64,000 bases of DNA from Marinobacterium sedimentorum (GCF_024267675.1 NZ_JALDYX010000003.1:124001-188000); one strand, 5' to 3'; shown: positions 11,460 to 20,208, numbered from the stretch's first letter. Numbers and translations are program-made. The notes: generated by a model from the sequence alone, not told the origin.

Positions 11460-12473
11460 TTAACCCTGTTTGAGTGCCCGCAGCTCTGCTGCCAGCGCCT
11501 GCGCCCGTACCTGGCGCTGCTGGTCTATTGCTTGCCTGTCACCACGCAGCGCCGCAATAGCCGGGTTGGGTACCCGGGGGTGCGCCCGCAGATAGTCGAG
11601 CACCTCACGTGCGCCTTCGGGGTGATTACAGACCAGCAGCATGTCGCAGCCGGCTTCAAGCGCGCGGGCGGCACGGGCCGCATAGCCGCCGGCAAAACCA
11701 GCGCCCTCCATGCTCAGGTCATCACTGAAGATGACACCCCTGAAGCCCAGCTGCGTACGCAGCACCTGCTGCAGCCAGTAGTGCGAAAAACCGGCGGGTG
11801 AGGGGTCCACCGCGCTGTAGATAACATGGGCCGGCATGACGCCGGCAAGCCCCTCAGCGATGAGCTGCGCAAAGGGCTGCATGTCCTGCTGTTCAATGGT
11901 GGCCAGGTCCCGCTCGTCGGTGGGAATCTCCAGATGGGAATCCGCCTCGGCCCAGCCGTGCCCCGGGAAGTGCTTGCCGGTAGCGGCCATGCCAGCCTCA
12001 GCCATGCCGCGCACAAAGGCTCCGGCCAGGGCGCTGACCGTTGCCCCATCACCGCCAAAGGCGCGATCGCCGATCACCCGGCTGCGGCCATAATCCAGAT
12101 CCAGCACAGGCGCGAAGCTGATATCGATATCCATATCCAGCAGCTCTGCGGCCATCAGCCAGCCGAGCTCCACCGCTTCAGCCAGCGCCGCGTCAGGCGC
12201 ACAGGCATAACGCTGCGCCAGCACACCCATGGCGGGCAGCAGCGTGAATCCCTGACGAAAGCGCTGCACCCGCCCGCCCTCGTGATCGACCGCGATCAGA
12301 ATATCCGGCGCGAGCGCCCGCACTGCCGCGATCAGCTGGCGCAGCTGGACCGGGCTTTCAAAATTGCGACTGAACAGAATCAGCCCACCAATGGCGTCGT
12401 CGGCCAGCAGCGCCGCTTCATCGGCACTCAGTTCGGTGCCCGCCAGATCTAGCATCAGTACAGCGGCTGTCAT
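11460..12473 (-). CDS. nagZ: Beta-N-acetylhexosaminidase NagZ
   Basis: A cytoplasmic glycoside hydrolase of family 3 that removes N-acetylglucosamine from 1,6-anhydro-muropeptides in cell-wall recycling, and so shapes the AmpR/AmpC induction signal. The signature KHFPGHG is at residues 167-173 and the nucleophile region FSDDLSMEGA around 249-258. The 337-residue length is normal. The ribosome site AGAGGA precedes the ATG. In Pseudomonas nagZ also lies beside psrA. The neighbouring L,D-transpeptidase and channel give this cluster an envelope theme. Confidence 0.96.
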   Translation of the reverse strand: MTAAVLMLDLAGTELSADEAALLADDAIGGLILFSRNFESPVQLRQLIAAVRALAPDILIAVDHEGGRVQRFRQGFTLLPAMGVLAQRYACAPDAALAEAVELGWLMAAELLDMDIDISFAPVLDLDYGRSRVIGDRAFGGDGATVSALAGAFVRGMAEAGMAATGKHFPGHGWAEADSHLEIPTDERDLATIEQQDMQPFAQLIAEGLAGVMPAHVIYSAVDPSPAGFSHYWLQQVLRTQLGFRGVIFSDDLSMEGAGFAGGYAARAARALEAGCDMLLVCNHPEGAREVLDYLRAHPRVPNPAIAALRGDRQAIDQQRQVRAQALAAELRALKQG

Positions 12474-12553
12474 GGAAATTCCTCTGCTCTCAACTTTTTA
12501 CAAACTCGCACATTCACATGATTTAAATGCCACAAACCCCCACGCACAGGATC

Positions 12554-13039
12554 TCAAAGATCAATGACGACCGCCGTGCCTGTGGTGACGCGCTCAAACA
12601 GATCCAGCAGATCGGCATTACGCATGCGGATGCAGCCGTGGGACAGGGCCACACCCATGGGTTCGGTGTCCGGCGTGCCGTGGATATAGATGTATCGGCG
12701 CATGCTGTCGACTGTCCCCAGTCGATTGAATCCGGGCTCGCAGCCACTTAACCAGAGGATGCGCGTCAGTATCCAGTCCCGCTGCGGATGCTTGCGGGCC
12801 AGTGCCTGGGAGTAGATTTCACCGGTAAATCGACGCCCGCGAAAGACCGCATTTAGCGGTTGCCCCGCGCCTATCCTGGCGCGAATGCAGTGCCGGCCAC
12901 GGGGCGTACAGCCACTGCCCTCCTGTTCGCCGGGGCCATTGCGTGCCGTGGATATGGGATAGCACTGCAGCACCCGCTCAGCCTCGAGCAGCTCAAGCTG
13001 CTGCCGGCTGATTGACACACGCAGCCAGCAGTCACTCAT
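12554..13039 (-). CDS. YkuD-type L,D-transpeptidase without signal peptide
   Basis: A 161-residue protein with a YkuD catalytic core: His120-Gly121 and the cysteine motif SHGCIRM (133-139, Cys136). Such enzymes form 3-3 peptidoglycan crosslinks or attach lipoproteins, using tetrapeptide donors. The N terminus (MSDCWLRVSISRQ) has neither a signal peptide nor a membrane anchor, which is odd for a periplasmic enzyme; it might act in the cytoplasm or be exported another way. Its ATG overlaps the stop of the psrA-like gene by 4 bp, so the two are translationally coupled; nagZ follows 80 bp later. Confidence 0.9.
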   Translation of the reverse strand: MSDCWLRVSISRQQLELLEAERVLQCYPISTARNGPGEQEGSGCTPRGRHCIRARIGAGQPLNAVFRGRRFTGEIYSQALARKHPQRDWILTRILWLSGCEPGFNRLGTVDSMRRYIYIHGTPDTEPMGVALSHGCIRMRNADLLDLFERVTTGTAVVIDL

Positions 13040-13692
13040 AGCCAGCAGAACTGGGTGTTTTCGGCCCGCGCCTGAAAGCCACCGGCCAATACCGGCACCA
13101 GCCGGTGCAGAGTGCGCTCGATTTCGGCATCCAGATCAAGGGTCTGCTTTTCGATCGCCACCAGGGTCTGGAAGTTTGCCAGGGTAAAAACGACCGAGCC
13201 CAGCAGGAAGTGCAGCCGCCAGAAGAATTCATCATCCTCCATGGGCGCCGAATCCTGCCTCAGATGCTGCAAAAACGGCTGCAGACGCGCACCGTAGTGC
13301 GCCACCAGATGCTCGCGCAACACCTGCTGGCGGCCCATGTAGGCCAGATCCAGCAAGCGCATGAATACGCTCAACTCGTCGGTGCTGCGCCTTTGCGCCT
13401 GCAACAGTGCACGCATCAGCATGTCCATCAGCTCATCCAGCGTCAGACGCTGCGGCGCCAGCGCCAGGCGCTCCGCCAGCACGCACTCAAGCTGCTGCAC
13501 CAGCGGCTCGATACAGGCATCTGCCAGCGCCATTATCAGCCGTTCCTTGGAACCAAAGTGATAGTTGACTGCGGCAAGGTTGACATCGGCGCGTGCGGTA
13601 ATCTGGCGCAGCGTGGTGTCGTTGAAGCCCTGCTCGGCGAACAGCGACGCCGCCGCCTGCAGTATCTTGTCCATGGTGTCGGATTGTGGCAT
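13036..13692 (-). CDS. TetR-family regulator, PsrA-like
   Basis: A 218-residue regulator with an N-terminal TetR helix-turn-helix (ASLFAEQGFNDTTLRQITAR, then ADVNLAAVNYHFGSKERLI) and a divergent ligand-binding C-terminal half. The HTH and the neighbouring nagZ resemble PsrA of Pseudomonas, a fatty-acid-responsive regulator of beta-oxidation and rpoS; the effector here is not known. The ATG at 13692 follows GGGAGAG. An inverted repeat 22-42 bp upstream could be its own operator. It is translationally coupled to the L,D-transpeptidase, so it may control the envelope genes downstream. Confidence 0.8.
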   Translation of the reverse strand: MPQSDTMDKILQAAASLFAEQGFNDTTLRQITARADVNLAAVNYHFGSKERLIMALADACIEPLVQQLECVLAERLALAPQRLTLDELMDMLMRALLQAQRRSTDELSVFMRLLDLAYMGRQQVLREHLVAHYGARLQPFLQHLRQDSAPMEDDEFFWRLHFLLGSVVFTLANFQTLVAIEKQTLDLDAEIERTLHRLVPVLAGGFQARAENTQFCWL

Positions 13693-13713
13693 CCGTTTCT
13701 CTCCCGTTGAACA

Positions 13714-13734
13714 TGCCACTCGTCCCGAGTGGCA
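13714..13734. promoter_or_regulatory. Inverted repeat, candidate operator of the TetR gene
   Basis: TGCCACTCG and its exact complement CGAGTGGCA are separated by three bases, a typical size and symmetry for a TetR-dimer site. It lies between the TetR start codon and the upstream 52-bp repeat. It does not match the Pseudomonas PsrA motif GAAAC-N4-GTTTC that I remember. It could instead be an RNA hairpin. Confidence 0.5.
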
Positions 13735-13745
13735 CCGTACAGTCT

Positions 13746-13797
13746 GCAGCCTGTCGGACTTAACTCTGATCTACTGCGGAAAAGCCCGACAGACTGC
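13746..13797 (-). mobile_element. MITE-like repeat, copy 1, internally deleted (52 bp)
   Basis: On the minus strand the ends GCAGTCTGTCGGGCTT and AAGTCCGACAGGCTGC form a 16-bp inverted repeat (two mismatches) around about 20 bp. The ends and the inner stretch CCGCAGTAGATCAG match the left and right termini of copy 2 (18108-18270), but the central ~110 bp are missing. TA flanks one end; the other side reads CT. As RNA it would form a strong hairpin between sohB and the psrA-like gene, and might act as a terminator or attenuator. Confidence 0.8.
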
Positions 13798-13823
13798 TAG
13801 GTGCGCTTTACATGGAGTCCGTT

Positions 13824-14894
13824 TCAGCGCGACAGCAAGCGGCTTTTATACAGCCGGTCCCACCAGCGCAGCATCAGGCTGTCACCGGTATGTATGGCGA
13901 AATCGCTGATACGTTCCTGCAGGCTCTTCTTTTCTTCATAGCGTACACAGAACACATCGGCGTCGCGCGCGGCCTGCATCAGGTAATCGTCACTGGTGCA
14001 GATTTCATCGATCAGGTGCTGCTCCAGGGCGCGCTTGCCAAACCAGATTTCGCCGGTGGCTACCTTGTGAATATCGAGCTGGGGCCTGTAGCCGGTCACG
14101 AATTCCTTGAACAGCTCATGGGTGTCCTCCAGCTCTTCAACGAACTTCTCCCGCCCCTTGTCGGTGTTCTCGCCGAACATAGTCAGAGTGCGCTTGAATT
14201 CACCGGCGGTAAGAATCTCCATGTCGATATCGTGCTTTTTCAGCAGCTTGTGGAAGTTGGGCATTTGCGCCACCACGCCGATGGACCCCAGCACCGCAAA
14301 AGGCGCGGCCATCAGTTTGTCGGCCAGACAGGCCATCATGTAACCGCCGCTGGCGGCAACGCGGTCAACACAGATGGTGAGGGGGATTTTCTGTGCCCGA
14401 ATGCGCTCGAGCTGCGAGGCGGCAAGGCCGTATTCATGCACCAGGCCACCGGCGCTCTCCAGCCTGAGCACAACTTCATCCTCTGGGCCGGCCACGGTGA
14501 GTATCGCGGTAATCTCTTCACGCAGCGGCTCAACGTCGCTGGCCTTGATATCGCCATCGAAATCGAGCACGAACAGGCGGCGCCCGGCCGACGCCTCGAC
14601 CGCTTCACCCTTTTTCAACGCTTTTTTGCGCGCCTTGGCCTCGGCCTTTTCCCGCTTGGCCTCGTCCTTCATCTGCTGCTTGTAGCTGTCTTTGTCCATC
14701 ACCGATTGTTCGATGGCGCTTTGCATATCCTCAAGCTGGTCATTGAGGCTTGTGACGCTGATCTCCCCGTCCGACCCTCCTTTACGATTACGCCCGGCAA
14801 TAAGGGTAAGCCCAAGCACAAACACCAGCACAGCGACCACCAGGGTCATCGTTTTGGCCAGAAAGAGGCCGTAATCAGACAGGAACGAGAGCAC
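13824..14894 (-). CDS. sohB: Inner-membrane serine protease SohB (S49)
   Basis: A 356-residue member of the SppA/SohB family. One N-terminal membrane helix (about residues 13-34) is followed by a charged coiled stretch (about 70-97) and the S49 catalytic domain in the periplasm. The catalytic serine is in VAASGGYM (Ser182) and the general-base lysine in TAGEFKRT (Lys234). SohB is a putative periplasmic peptidase known as a multicopy suppressor of htrA/degP loss. It starts with GTG behind TGGAGA and is divergent from the SCP2 gene. Confidence 0.95.
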   Translation of the reverse strand: MLSFLSDYGLFLAKTMTLVVAVLVFVLGLTLIAGRNRKGGSDGEISVTSLNDQLEDMQSAIEQSVMDKDSYKQQMKDEAKREKAEAKARKKALKKGEAVEASAGRRLFVLDFDGDIKASDVEPLREEITAILTVAGPEDEVVLRLESAGGLVHEYGLAASQLERIRAQKIPLTICVDRVAASGGYMMACLADKLMAAPFAVLGSIGVVAQMPNFHKLLKKHDIDMEILTAGEFKRTLTMFGENTDKGREKFVEELEDTHELFKEFVTGYRPQLDIHKVATGEIWFGKRALEQHLIDEICTSDDYLMQAARDADVFCVRYEEKKSLQERISDFAIHTGDSLMLRWWDRLYKSRLLSR

Positions 14895-14997
14895 GCGCTT
14901 CTCCAGAAAATCTTAGATCAATGTAAGCCGGGTAATGTACCATAAAACGCTGTCGTCACGACCAGACGGTTTAGTGCCCAGAACACAGTGGAATCCC

Positions 14998-15333
14998 ATG
15001 AGCGAACAGATCAGCGTCGACCAGGTAATCGATAAACTCCCCTCCCGTTTTTGCCCCGACCAGGCAAAGGATCTGAGCTGCACCTTCCAGTTCATTATCG
15101 ATGACGAAAATGCCTTTTATATCGCCATACATGAGCAGCAATGCCAGGTAGTGCGTCAGCGTAACGCCGATCCGGATATCACCCTCTATGTCGGCAGCGA
15201 GGCCTTTATTCGCGTTGTGACCGGGGAGCAGGATGGTATGAGCGCCTTTTTGAAAGGCCAGCTGCGTGCCGAAGGCAACATCATGCTGGCCACACGCCTG
15301 GGCAAACTTTTTTCCCGCCAGCGCCAGCGCTGA
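14998..15333 (+). CDS. SCP2 sterol-binding domain protein
   Basis: A 111-residue single-domain protein of the SCP2 (lipid-carrier) fold. The segment DITLYVGSEAFIRVVTGEQD and the following FLKGQLRAEGNIMLATRLGKLF are typical. Related small proteins include the accessory lipid-binding proteins found next to ubiquinone-synthesis genes (UbiJ, UbiT), but none of those genes is adjacent, so the ligand is open. I chose ATG 14998, where the conserved domain begins. It converges with nudC. Confidence 0.8.
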   Translation: MSEQISVDQVIDKLPSRFCPDQAKDLSCTFQFIIDDENAFYIAIHEQQCQVVRQRNADPDITLYVGSEAFIRVVTGEQDGMSAFLKGQLRAEGNIMLATRLGKLFSRQRQR

Positions 15334-15360
15334 TACGCACGCCTCAGACAGCCTCGCAGA

Positions 15361-16170
15361 TCAGCCCAGGTCACCGCGACGGTAACTTTCGATCAGCTGG
15401 CGGGAGATGGAAAAGGACGGTGGCAGGTCCGGCAGGTTATCGCGCCTGAACCAGTGCGCCTCAAGAATCTCCACGCCATCGGGCATCAGCTCCCCGGCCT
15501 TGTAGTCGGCAAAGAAACCCAGCATCAACGCGTGAGGAAAGGGCCAGGACTGACTCTTGAAGTAGCGCACCTTTTCGACCTCGATACCGACCTCCTCCTG
15601 GATTTCGCGCGCCACGGCGGCCTCCGCAGTTTCGCCAGCCTCGATAAAGCCCGCCAGGGTACTGAAGCGCCCGGCGGCGTAATGGGGTGCGCGAGCCAGC
15701 AGACACTCATCCCCGCGCACGACCAAAACGATAATGCAGGGCGAGATGCGCGGGTACTGACTCAGACCACAGGGCTCGCAGGTCTTGGCCAGATCCTGAA
15801 CGTGATGCCTGAGCGCAGCACCACAACGACCGCAAAAACGATGCTGTTCATGCCAGGTGGCCAACTGGGCTGCCCGCGACAGCCAGCCATATTCGCTCTC
15901 GTTGCGGGCCTGGGCCAGCGCATCGCGCAGCGCCACGGCAGGCTGTCGCAGCGCGGGTTCACTGTCGGCGTGCAGCACCAGCAGCCGACCATCCGCCGCC
16001 ACGGGCCCCAGCGGGTACTCTGCCTCTATAACCTCTGATTGCAATGCGGCCAGTTCGGCCGACATGGCCACCAGCCCACCGTTCCTGCTTTCCAGCAAAC
16101 GCCCGCCAGCTGCCAGCAGCACCGGCTGGCAATTATCCTGTTTCATCCCTTCGCCTCGCCTGCGATACAC
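15361..16170 (-). CDS. nudC: NADH/NAD-cap pyrophosphatase NudC
   Basis: A 269-residue Nudix hydrolase that cleaves NAD(H) to NMN(H) and AMP and removes NAD caps from RNA. A zinc site is formed by Cys113, Cys116, Cys131 and Cys134. The Nudix box runs from GFIEAGE (174) to the REIQEEVGIE segment, and the specificity motif SQSWPFP is at 206-212. The GTG at 16170 has AAGG about ten bases upstream. An ATG at 16146 lies directly on GAAGGG with no spacing, so I prefer the GTG. Confidence 0.94.
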   Translation of the reverse strand: MYRRRGEGMKQDNCQPVLLAAGGRLLESRNGGLVAMSAELAALQSEVIEAEYPLGPVAADGRLLVLHADSEPALRQPAVALRDALAQARNESEYGWLSRAAQLATWHEQHRFCGRCGAALRHHVQDLAKTCEPCGLSQYPRISPCIIVLVVRGDECLLARAPHYAAGRFSTLAGFIEAGETAEAAVAREIQEEVGIEVEKVRYFKSQSWPFPHALMLGFFADYKAGELMPDGVEILEAHWFRRDNLPDLPPSFSISRQLIESYRRGDLG

Positions 16171-16457
16171 ATAAAACTTACCTTATCTTAACAATAAACA
16201 AACATGATAATGACTTATAGGTTAGCGCCAACATGCCCTGAACTGGTGACCATAAAGCCCGCTGCAGAGCCGATGAGCCGCAGCTGGCACTGCCTTTTTA
16301 TAGCCTGTGGCTATTCTTATTTTTTGTTGTCGCTGCTAGGCTAGCCCCCGCTTTGTCATAAAGAGTCATGATTCAAGGTTACGCTGCCATAACTGAGCGT
16401 AGCTTTAGTCGTGGCACAGTAAACATAACAGACTCTGCTGGCATAGGAAGAACAGCC

Positions 16458-17960
16458 ATGACGAACACCCTACCCCAGGCGTTAATACGCAATTTCCTGG
16501 GCAACTCACCCGTCTGGTACAAGCAGGCTATTATTGGCTTCCTTATCCTGAACCCCATTTTATTTCAGGTCGCAGGTCCGGTGGTTACCGGCTGGCTGCT
16601 GATTTTTGAATTTATCTTCACGCTGGCGCTGGCGCTTAAATGCTACCCTTTGCAGCCCGGCGGACTTCTGGCCATCGAGGCCATCATCATTGGCCTGGCC
16701 AGCCCCGAGTCGGTCGCCCACGAGGTTGAGTCCAATCTCGAAGTCATACTGCTGCTGATGTTCATGGTGGCAGGTATCTACTTCATGAAAAGCATGCTGC
16801 TGTGGCTGTTCACCAAGATACTGCTCAAGGTGCATTCCAAGGTCATGCTGTCGCTGCTGTTTTCCCTGGCTTCAGCCATGCTGTCAGCATTTCTCGATGC
16901 CCTGACAGTCACAGCAGTACTTATCAGCGTGGGCGTAGGCTTCTATGCGGTCTACCACAAGATAGCCTCGGGCAAGTCGAGCCAGCTTGACCACGACCAC
17001 TCCGATGACGAACACGTCGGCGATACGCACCGCAGCGAACTGGAACAGTTCCGTGCCTTCCTGCGCAGCCTGCTGATGCACGGAGCTGTCGGCACGGCGT
17101 TAGGCGGAGTCTGCACCCTGGTGGGTGAGCCTCAGAATCTGCTGATCGCCCAGAAAGCCGGCTGGGATTTCGTCGAATTTTTCGTCATTATGGCGCCCAT
17201 CACCATGCCGGTACTCTTTGCAGGCCTGCTGACCTGCATTCTGCTGGAGAAAGGCAAGCTGTTCGGTTATGGCGAACAGATTCCGCTGAACGTCCGCCAG
17301 ATTCTGGAAGAGTTCGACCGCGAAGAAGACCGCAAACGCACCAGGCGCGATGTCGCCATGCTGGGTGTTCAGGTCGTGGTATCGATTTTTCTGGTGCTGG
17401 CGCTGGCATTTCACCTGGCCGAAGTGGGCCTGATCGGGCTCTGCGTCATCATTCTGCTCACGGCCTTTAACGGCATTGTCGAAGAACACCAGATCGGCAA
17501 GGCATTTGAAGAGGCACTGCCCTTCACTGCCCTGCTGGTGGTGTTTTTCTCCATCGTTTCGGTGATCCACGAACAGCACCTGTTCCAGCCGATCATTCAC
17601 GCCGTACTGGAAATGAGCCCCAACATACAGCCTGCAGTGTTCTTTGCCGCCAATGGCCTCTTATCGGCCATCAGCGACAATGTTTTTGTCGCGACCGTCT
17701 ATATCAATGAAGTCCTGGAGGCGCTGAACAACGGAGATATCACCCGCGAGCATTTCAACAAGCTCGCCGTGGCCATCAACACCGGCACCAACATCCCAAG
17801 TGTTGCCACCCCCAACGGCCAGGCGGCCTTCCTGTTCCTGCTGACCTCGGCGCTGGCACCGCTGATTCGCCTGTCCTACGGACGCATGGTACTCATGGCC
17901 CTGCCCTACACCATCGTGATGAGCGCGGTCGGCTTTGCCGCGGTAAGCTTCACACTCTAG
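16458..17960 (+). CDS. nhaB: Na+/H+ antiporter NhaB
   Basis: A 500-residue polytopic inner-membrane antiporter that expels Na+ in exchange for protons. The start ([22 protein letters not shown]) region, the segment [16 protein letters not shown] and the end [37 protein letters not shown] match NhaB. The ATG at 16458 follows AGGAAG at ideal spacing; 30 upstream in-frame codons are probably untranslated. With Nqr nearby it points to sodium-based energetics. A terminator follows. Confidence 0.95.
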   Translation: MTNTLPQALIRNFLGNSPVWYKQAIIGFLILNPILFQVAGPVVTGWLLIFEFIFTLALALKCYPLQPGGLLAIEAIIIGLASPESVAHEVESNLEVILLLMFMVAGIYFMKSMLLWLFTKILLKVHSKVMLSLLFSLASAMLSAFLDALTVTAVLISVGVGFYAVYHKIASGKSSQLDHDHSDDEHVGDTHRSELEQFRAFLRSLLMHGAVGTALGGVCTLVGEPQNLLIAQKAGWDFVEFFVIMAPITMPVLFAGLLTCILLEKGKLFGYGEQIPLNVRQILEEFDREEDRKRTRRDVAMLGVQVVVSIFLVLALAFHLAEVGLIGLCVIILLTAFNGIVEEHQIGKAFEEALPFTALLVVFFSIVSVIHEQHLFQPIIHAVLEMSPNIQPAVFFAANGLLSAISDNVFVATVYINEVLEALNNGDITREHFNKLAVAINTGTNIPSVATPNGQAAFLFLLTSALAPLIRLSYGRMVLMALPYTIVMSAVGFAAVSFTL

Positions 17961-18107
17961 GCACAGAGCTGTGTAACCTACGGCGGCTCTTCGCAGGGCA
18001 CAAAAAAACACCTCCGCAACGGGCCGTTGCAGAGGTGTTTTGTTATGGGCTTGCTACGGTGCATGGCAATAACCGGCCCCCGCTGCCGTCACAGACTCCT
18101 GACCCTA
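17961..18107. other. nhaB-dnaQ intergenic stretch before the repeat
   Basis: The gap between the convergent nhaB and dnaQ genes is 309 bp. It holds one terminator (18002-18043), a short unremarkable stretch, and then the 163-bp repeat that reaches the dnaQ stop codon. No gene is visible. Confidence 0.6.
18002..18043. terminator. Terminator of nhaB
   Basis: A stem of about 13 bp (ACACCTCCGCAAC with GTTGCAGAGGTGT, one mismatch) has A7 before it and TTTTGTT after it. It works best on the plus strand for nhaB and could also act on leftward transcripts. Confidence 0.9.
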
Positions 18108-18270
18108 GCAGCCTGTCGGGCTTGGCCGGTCGTAGCGAGGGAAAGTCCGTTTTGAGGCAGTTTTTGAGCTCTTTTGAGGCGAATAGTGGTTCTATTTAAC
18201 AAAAAAGAGAACGAAAAATGACCAAAGTCGGCTTTCCCGCAGTAGATCAGTGTTAAGTCCGACAGGCTGC
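18108..18270 (+). mobile_element. MITE-like repeat, copy 2 (163 bp)
   Basis: Terminal inverted repeats GCAGCCTGTCGGGCTT and AAGTCCGACAGGCTGC enclose a non-coding centre, with TA on both sides. The centre contains a 24-bp block at 18177-18200 (GGCGAATAGTGGTTCTATTT and flanks) that recurs in copy 3 at 57936-57959. No transposase is encoded. A TA target duplication suits elements moved by IS630/Tc1-mariner-type enzymes. The right end reaches into dnaQ: its TA and first base form the dnaQ stop codon. Confidence 0.85.
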
Positions 18271-18989
18271 TAGGGTTCAGACGGCTCCTGCGACTCCCAC
18301 AGGCAGGGCTCACCGACTTTCTTGCTCAGCAAGGCGACAAAGGCCCGGTGTGCTTCCAGTTCTTCATCGCTGGCACGCAGCACCTGCAAACGGTAGCGTC
18401 CTTCTTCAACCCGCCGTATATCCCGCTCCGCGCCACCGCCATCGGAGCCGTCATCGCCGGTATCCAGCTTGAGCTGGCCACCGGTCAGGCCCAGGTAGAC
18501 ATCGGCCAGAATTTCGGAGTCGAGCAGAGCGCCGTGCAGCTCACGGTGCGAGTTATCGATGCCGTAACGCTTGCACAGCGCATCCAGATTGTTCTTCTGC
18601 CCCGGGTGCTTCTGGCGCGCCAGCAACAGGGAATCGATTACGCCACAGATATCACCGACGCGCTCGGGATGGCGAATACGCTCGAGCTCGGCATTGATAA
18701 AACCAATATCGAAGGCGGCATTGTGAATAATCAGCTCAGCCCCACGGATAAACTCCAGAAATTCAGCCACCACCTCGGAGAACTTGGGCTTGTCGGCCAG
18801 AAAGTCGTTGGTGATGCCGTGAATCTCGATGGCTTCCTGATCGATGGCGCGATCGGGCTTGATATAGACGTGATAAGTGCGCCCGGTAAGCTTGCGATCA
18901 ACCAGCTCGACACAGCCGATCTCGATTATATTATGACCTTCCGCCGGCTCAAGACCGGTGGTTTCGGTATCCAGTACGATTTGCCGCAT
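18270..18989 (-). CDS. dnaQ: DNA polymerase III epsilon subunit (3'-5' proofreading exonuclease)
   Basis: The proofreading subunit of the replicative polymerase core, bound to the alpha and theta subunits. The DEDDh exonuclease residues are present: Asp7 and Glu9 in DTETTG, Asp94 in HNAAFD, His152 and Asp157 in HGALLD. It has 239 residues (E. coli 243), with a glycine/aspartate-rich linker (GDDGSDGGG) before the C-terminal alpha-binding region. The stop codon TAG is formed by the edge of a MITE-like repeat, so the last few residues may differ from the ancestral end. It lies nine bases after rnhA on the same strand. Confidence 0.97.
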   Translation of the reverse strand: MRQIVLDTETTGLEPAEGHNIIEIGCVELVDRKLTGRTYHVYIKPDRAIDQEAIEIHGITNDFLADKPKFSEVVAEFLEFIRGAELIIHNAAFDIGFINAELERIRHPERVGDICGVIDSLLLARQKHPGQKNNLDALCKRYGIDNSHRELHGALLDSEILADVYLGLTGGQLKLDTGDDGSDGGGAERDIRRVEEGRYRLQVLRASDEELEAHRAFVALLSKKVGEPCLWESQEPSEP

Positions 18990-18998
18990 TAACAGACC

Positions 18999-19445
18999 CT
19001 AACCCTTGATTTGCTCAACGCCCTTATTGGCCAGCTCATCAGCCAGTTCGTTTTCCGGGTGACCGCTGTGCCCCTTTACCCAGTGCCACTTGACTTCATG
19101 ACGCGCCACCTCGGTATCCAGACGCTGCCACAGGTCGGCATTCTTCACCGGCTGGCGGGCAGCGGTCTTCCAGCCATTACGTTTCCAGTTGCGCATCCAC
19201 TCGGTAATACCCTTGCGCACATACTGGGAGTCGGTGGTCAGATCCACAACACAGGGCTTGGTAAGCGCCGCCAGTGCCTCGATCGCCGCCATCAGCTCCA
19301 TACGGTTATTGGTGGTATTTTTCTCACCGCCGAACAACTGCTTTTCCACATCGCCATAACGCAACAGGGCACCCCATCCCCCCGGGCCCGGATTGCCCTT
19401 GCAGGCACCATCGGTGTAAATCTTAACGGAATTCTCGGTTTTCAC
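18999..19445 (-). CDS. rnhA: Ribonuclease HI
   Basis: Cleaves RNA in RNA-DNA hybrids, removing R-loops and Okazaki primers. At 148 residues it has the four acidic active-site residues Asp12, Glu50, Asp72 and Asp136 in the usual contexts ([31 protein letters not shown]). It starts with GTG behind GAGGAA, and its first 23 bases overlap the end of the methyltransferase gene. The order methyltransferase-rnhA-dnaQ with divergent gloB is also found in E. coli. Confidence 0.98.
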   Translation of the reverse strand: MKTENSVKIYTDGACKGNPGPGGWGALLRYGDVEKQLFGGEKNTTNNRMELMAAIEALAALTKPCVVDLTTDSQYVRKGITEWMRNWKRNGWKTAARQPVKNADLWQRLDTEVARHEVKWHWVKGHSGHPENELADELANKGVEQIKG

Positions 19446-20208
19446 GGCAATGCTTTCCTCGCGCAGACGGCTCAGGTATCGGCAGACTGATCAGTTTTCG
19501 GCGGCGCCACTCCGGCTGTATGGGGGTCATGCCAACCACATCCTTGCGCGCCACCATCAGCGAAAAAGCGCCGTGATAGCTGCGACCGGGCTTGGCATAA
19601 CGTTCCAGCGCAGAGAAGCGCTGGCGCCATTTGCCCGCCACCATGGGCGGCAGGAAAAAATCGGTTATCAACTTTACTTCCACCAGCTCCACCAGACTCA
19701 GCCAGTCACTCAGACGCCAGTGGCTGATAAAGTGCCCGCACCAGGGCACTTCGGTGCGCTTGCGGCACAGGCGGCTATAGAGCCCCCAGAGACTAAGCGG
19801 ATTAAACCCCAGCACCAGAATATGCCCGCCCGGACGCAGCACACGCGCGGCTTCGCGCAGCACCTGATGCGGGCTCTGGGCGAAATCCAGCGCGTGATGC
19901 AGCACAACCACATCCAGGCTGTTGCGCTCCAGCGGCAACTCCTCGTTGGCCGCAATCACGCTGTTCTGCCCCAGACCCAGTTCAAGTGCCGGTGCGACGA
20001 TGAACTTGTGTGACACAGGACTGCTGTCATACAGACAGATCTGGCTGTCGATGCCCAGCTGCAGCAGGTGATAACCAAAGAGTGTGGGCAAAAGCCGCTC
20101 TATCTGCGCCCGCTCGGCCGCGAGCAACTCCTGTCCAAGCTCCGTCTGAAACCAGCTGCGCAGTGCCGGAATCAGTTTATGCAATGGGGGCTGCTGACGA
20201 AATCTCAT
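19423..20208 (-). CDS. SAM-dependent methyltransferase, YafS-like
   Basis: A 261-residue class I methyltransferase. The fold is visible from [34 protein letters not shown], the methyltransferase-11 pattern. The first glycine motif is degenerate ([13 protein letters not shown]). Position next to rnhA and opposite gloB matches E. coli yafS, whose substrate is unknown. The ATG at 20208 has no clear ribosome site. The basic, arginine-rich C-terminus overlaps the rnhA start. Confidence 0.82.
   Translation of the reverse strand: MRFRQQPPLHKLIPALRSWFQTELGQELLAAERAQIERLLPTLFGYHLLQLGIDSQICLYDSSPVSHKFIVAPALELGLGQNSVIAANEELPLERNSLDVVVLHHALDFAQSPHQVLREAARVLRPGGHILVLGFNPLSLWGLYSRLCRKRTEVPWCGHFISHWRLSDWLSLVELVEVKLITDFFLPPMVAGKWRQRFSALERYAKPGRSYHGAFSLMVARKDVVGMTPIQPEWRRRKLISLPIPEPSARGKHCRENREFR

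Noticed and set aside
13812..14945. A 377-codon open frame antisense to sohB
   Set aside because: Shadow of sohB; no recognisable protein, and it also crosses the divergent promoter region.
16300..16320. Weak hairpin ATAGCC-TGT-GGCTAT before nhaB
   Set aside because: A six-base stem followed by TCTTATTTTTT might end a transcript, but no gene lies upstream on that strand, so I could not assign it.
18089..18313. A short frame across MITE copy 2, similar to one across copy 1
   Set aside because: The similarity (SDLTLIYCGKA) comes from the shared non-coding repeat end, not from homologous proteins.
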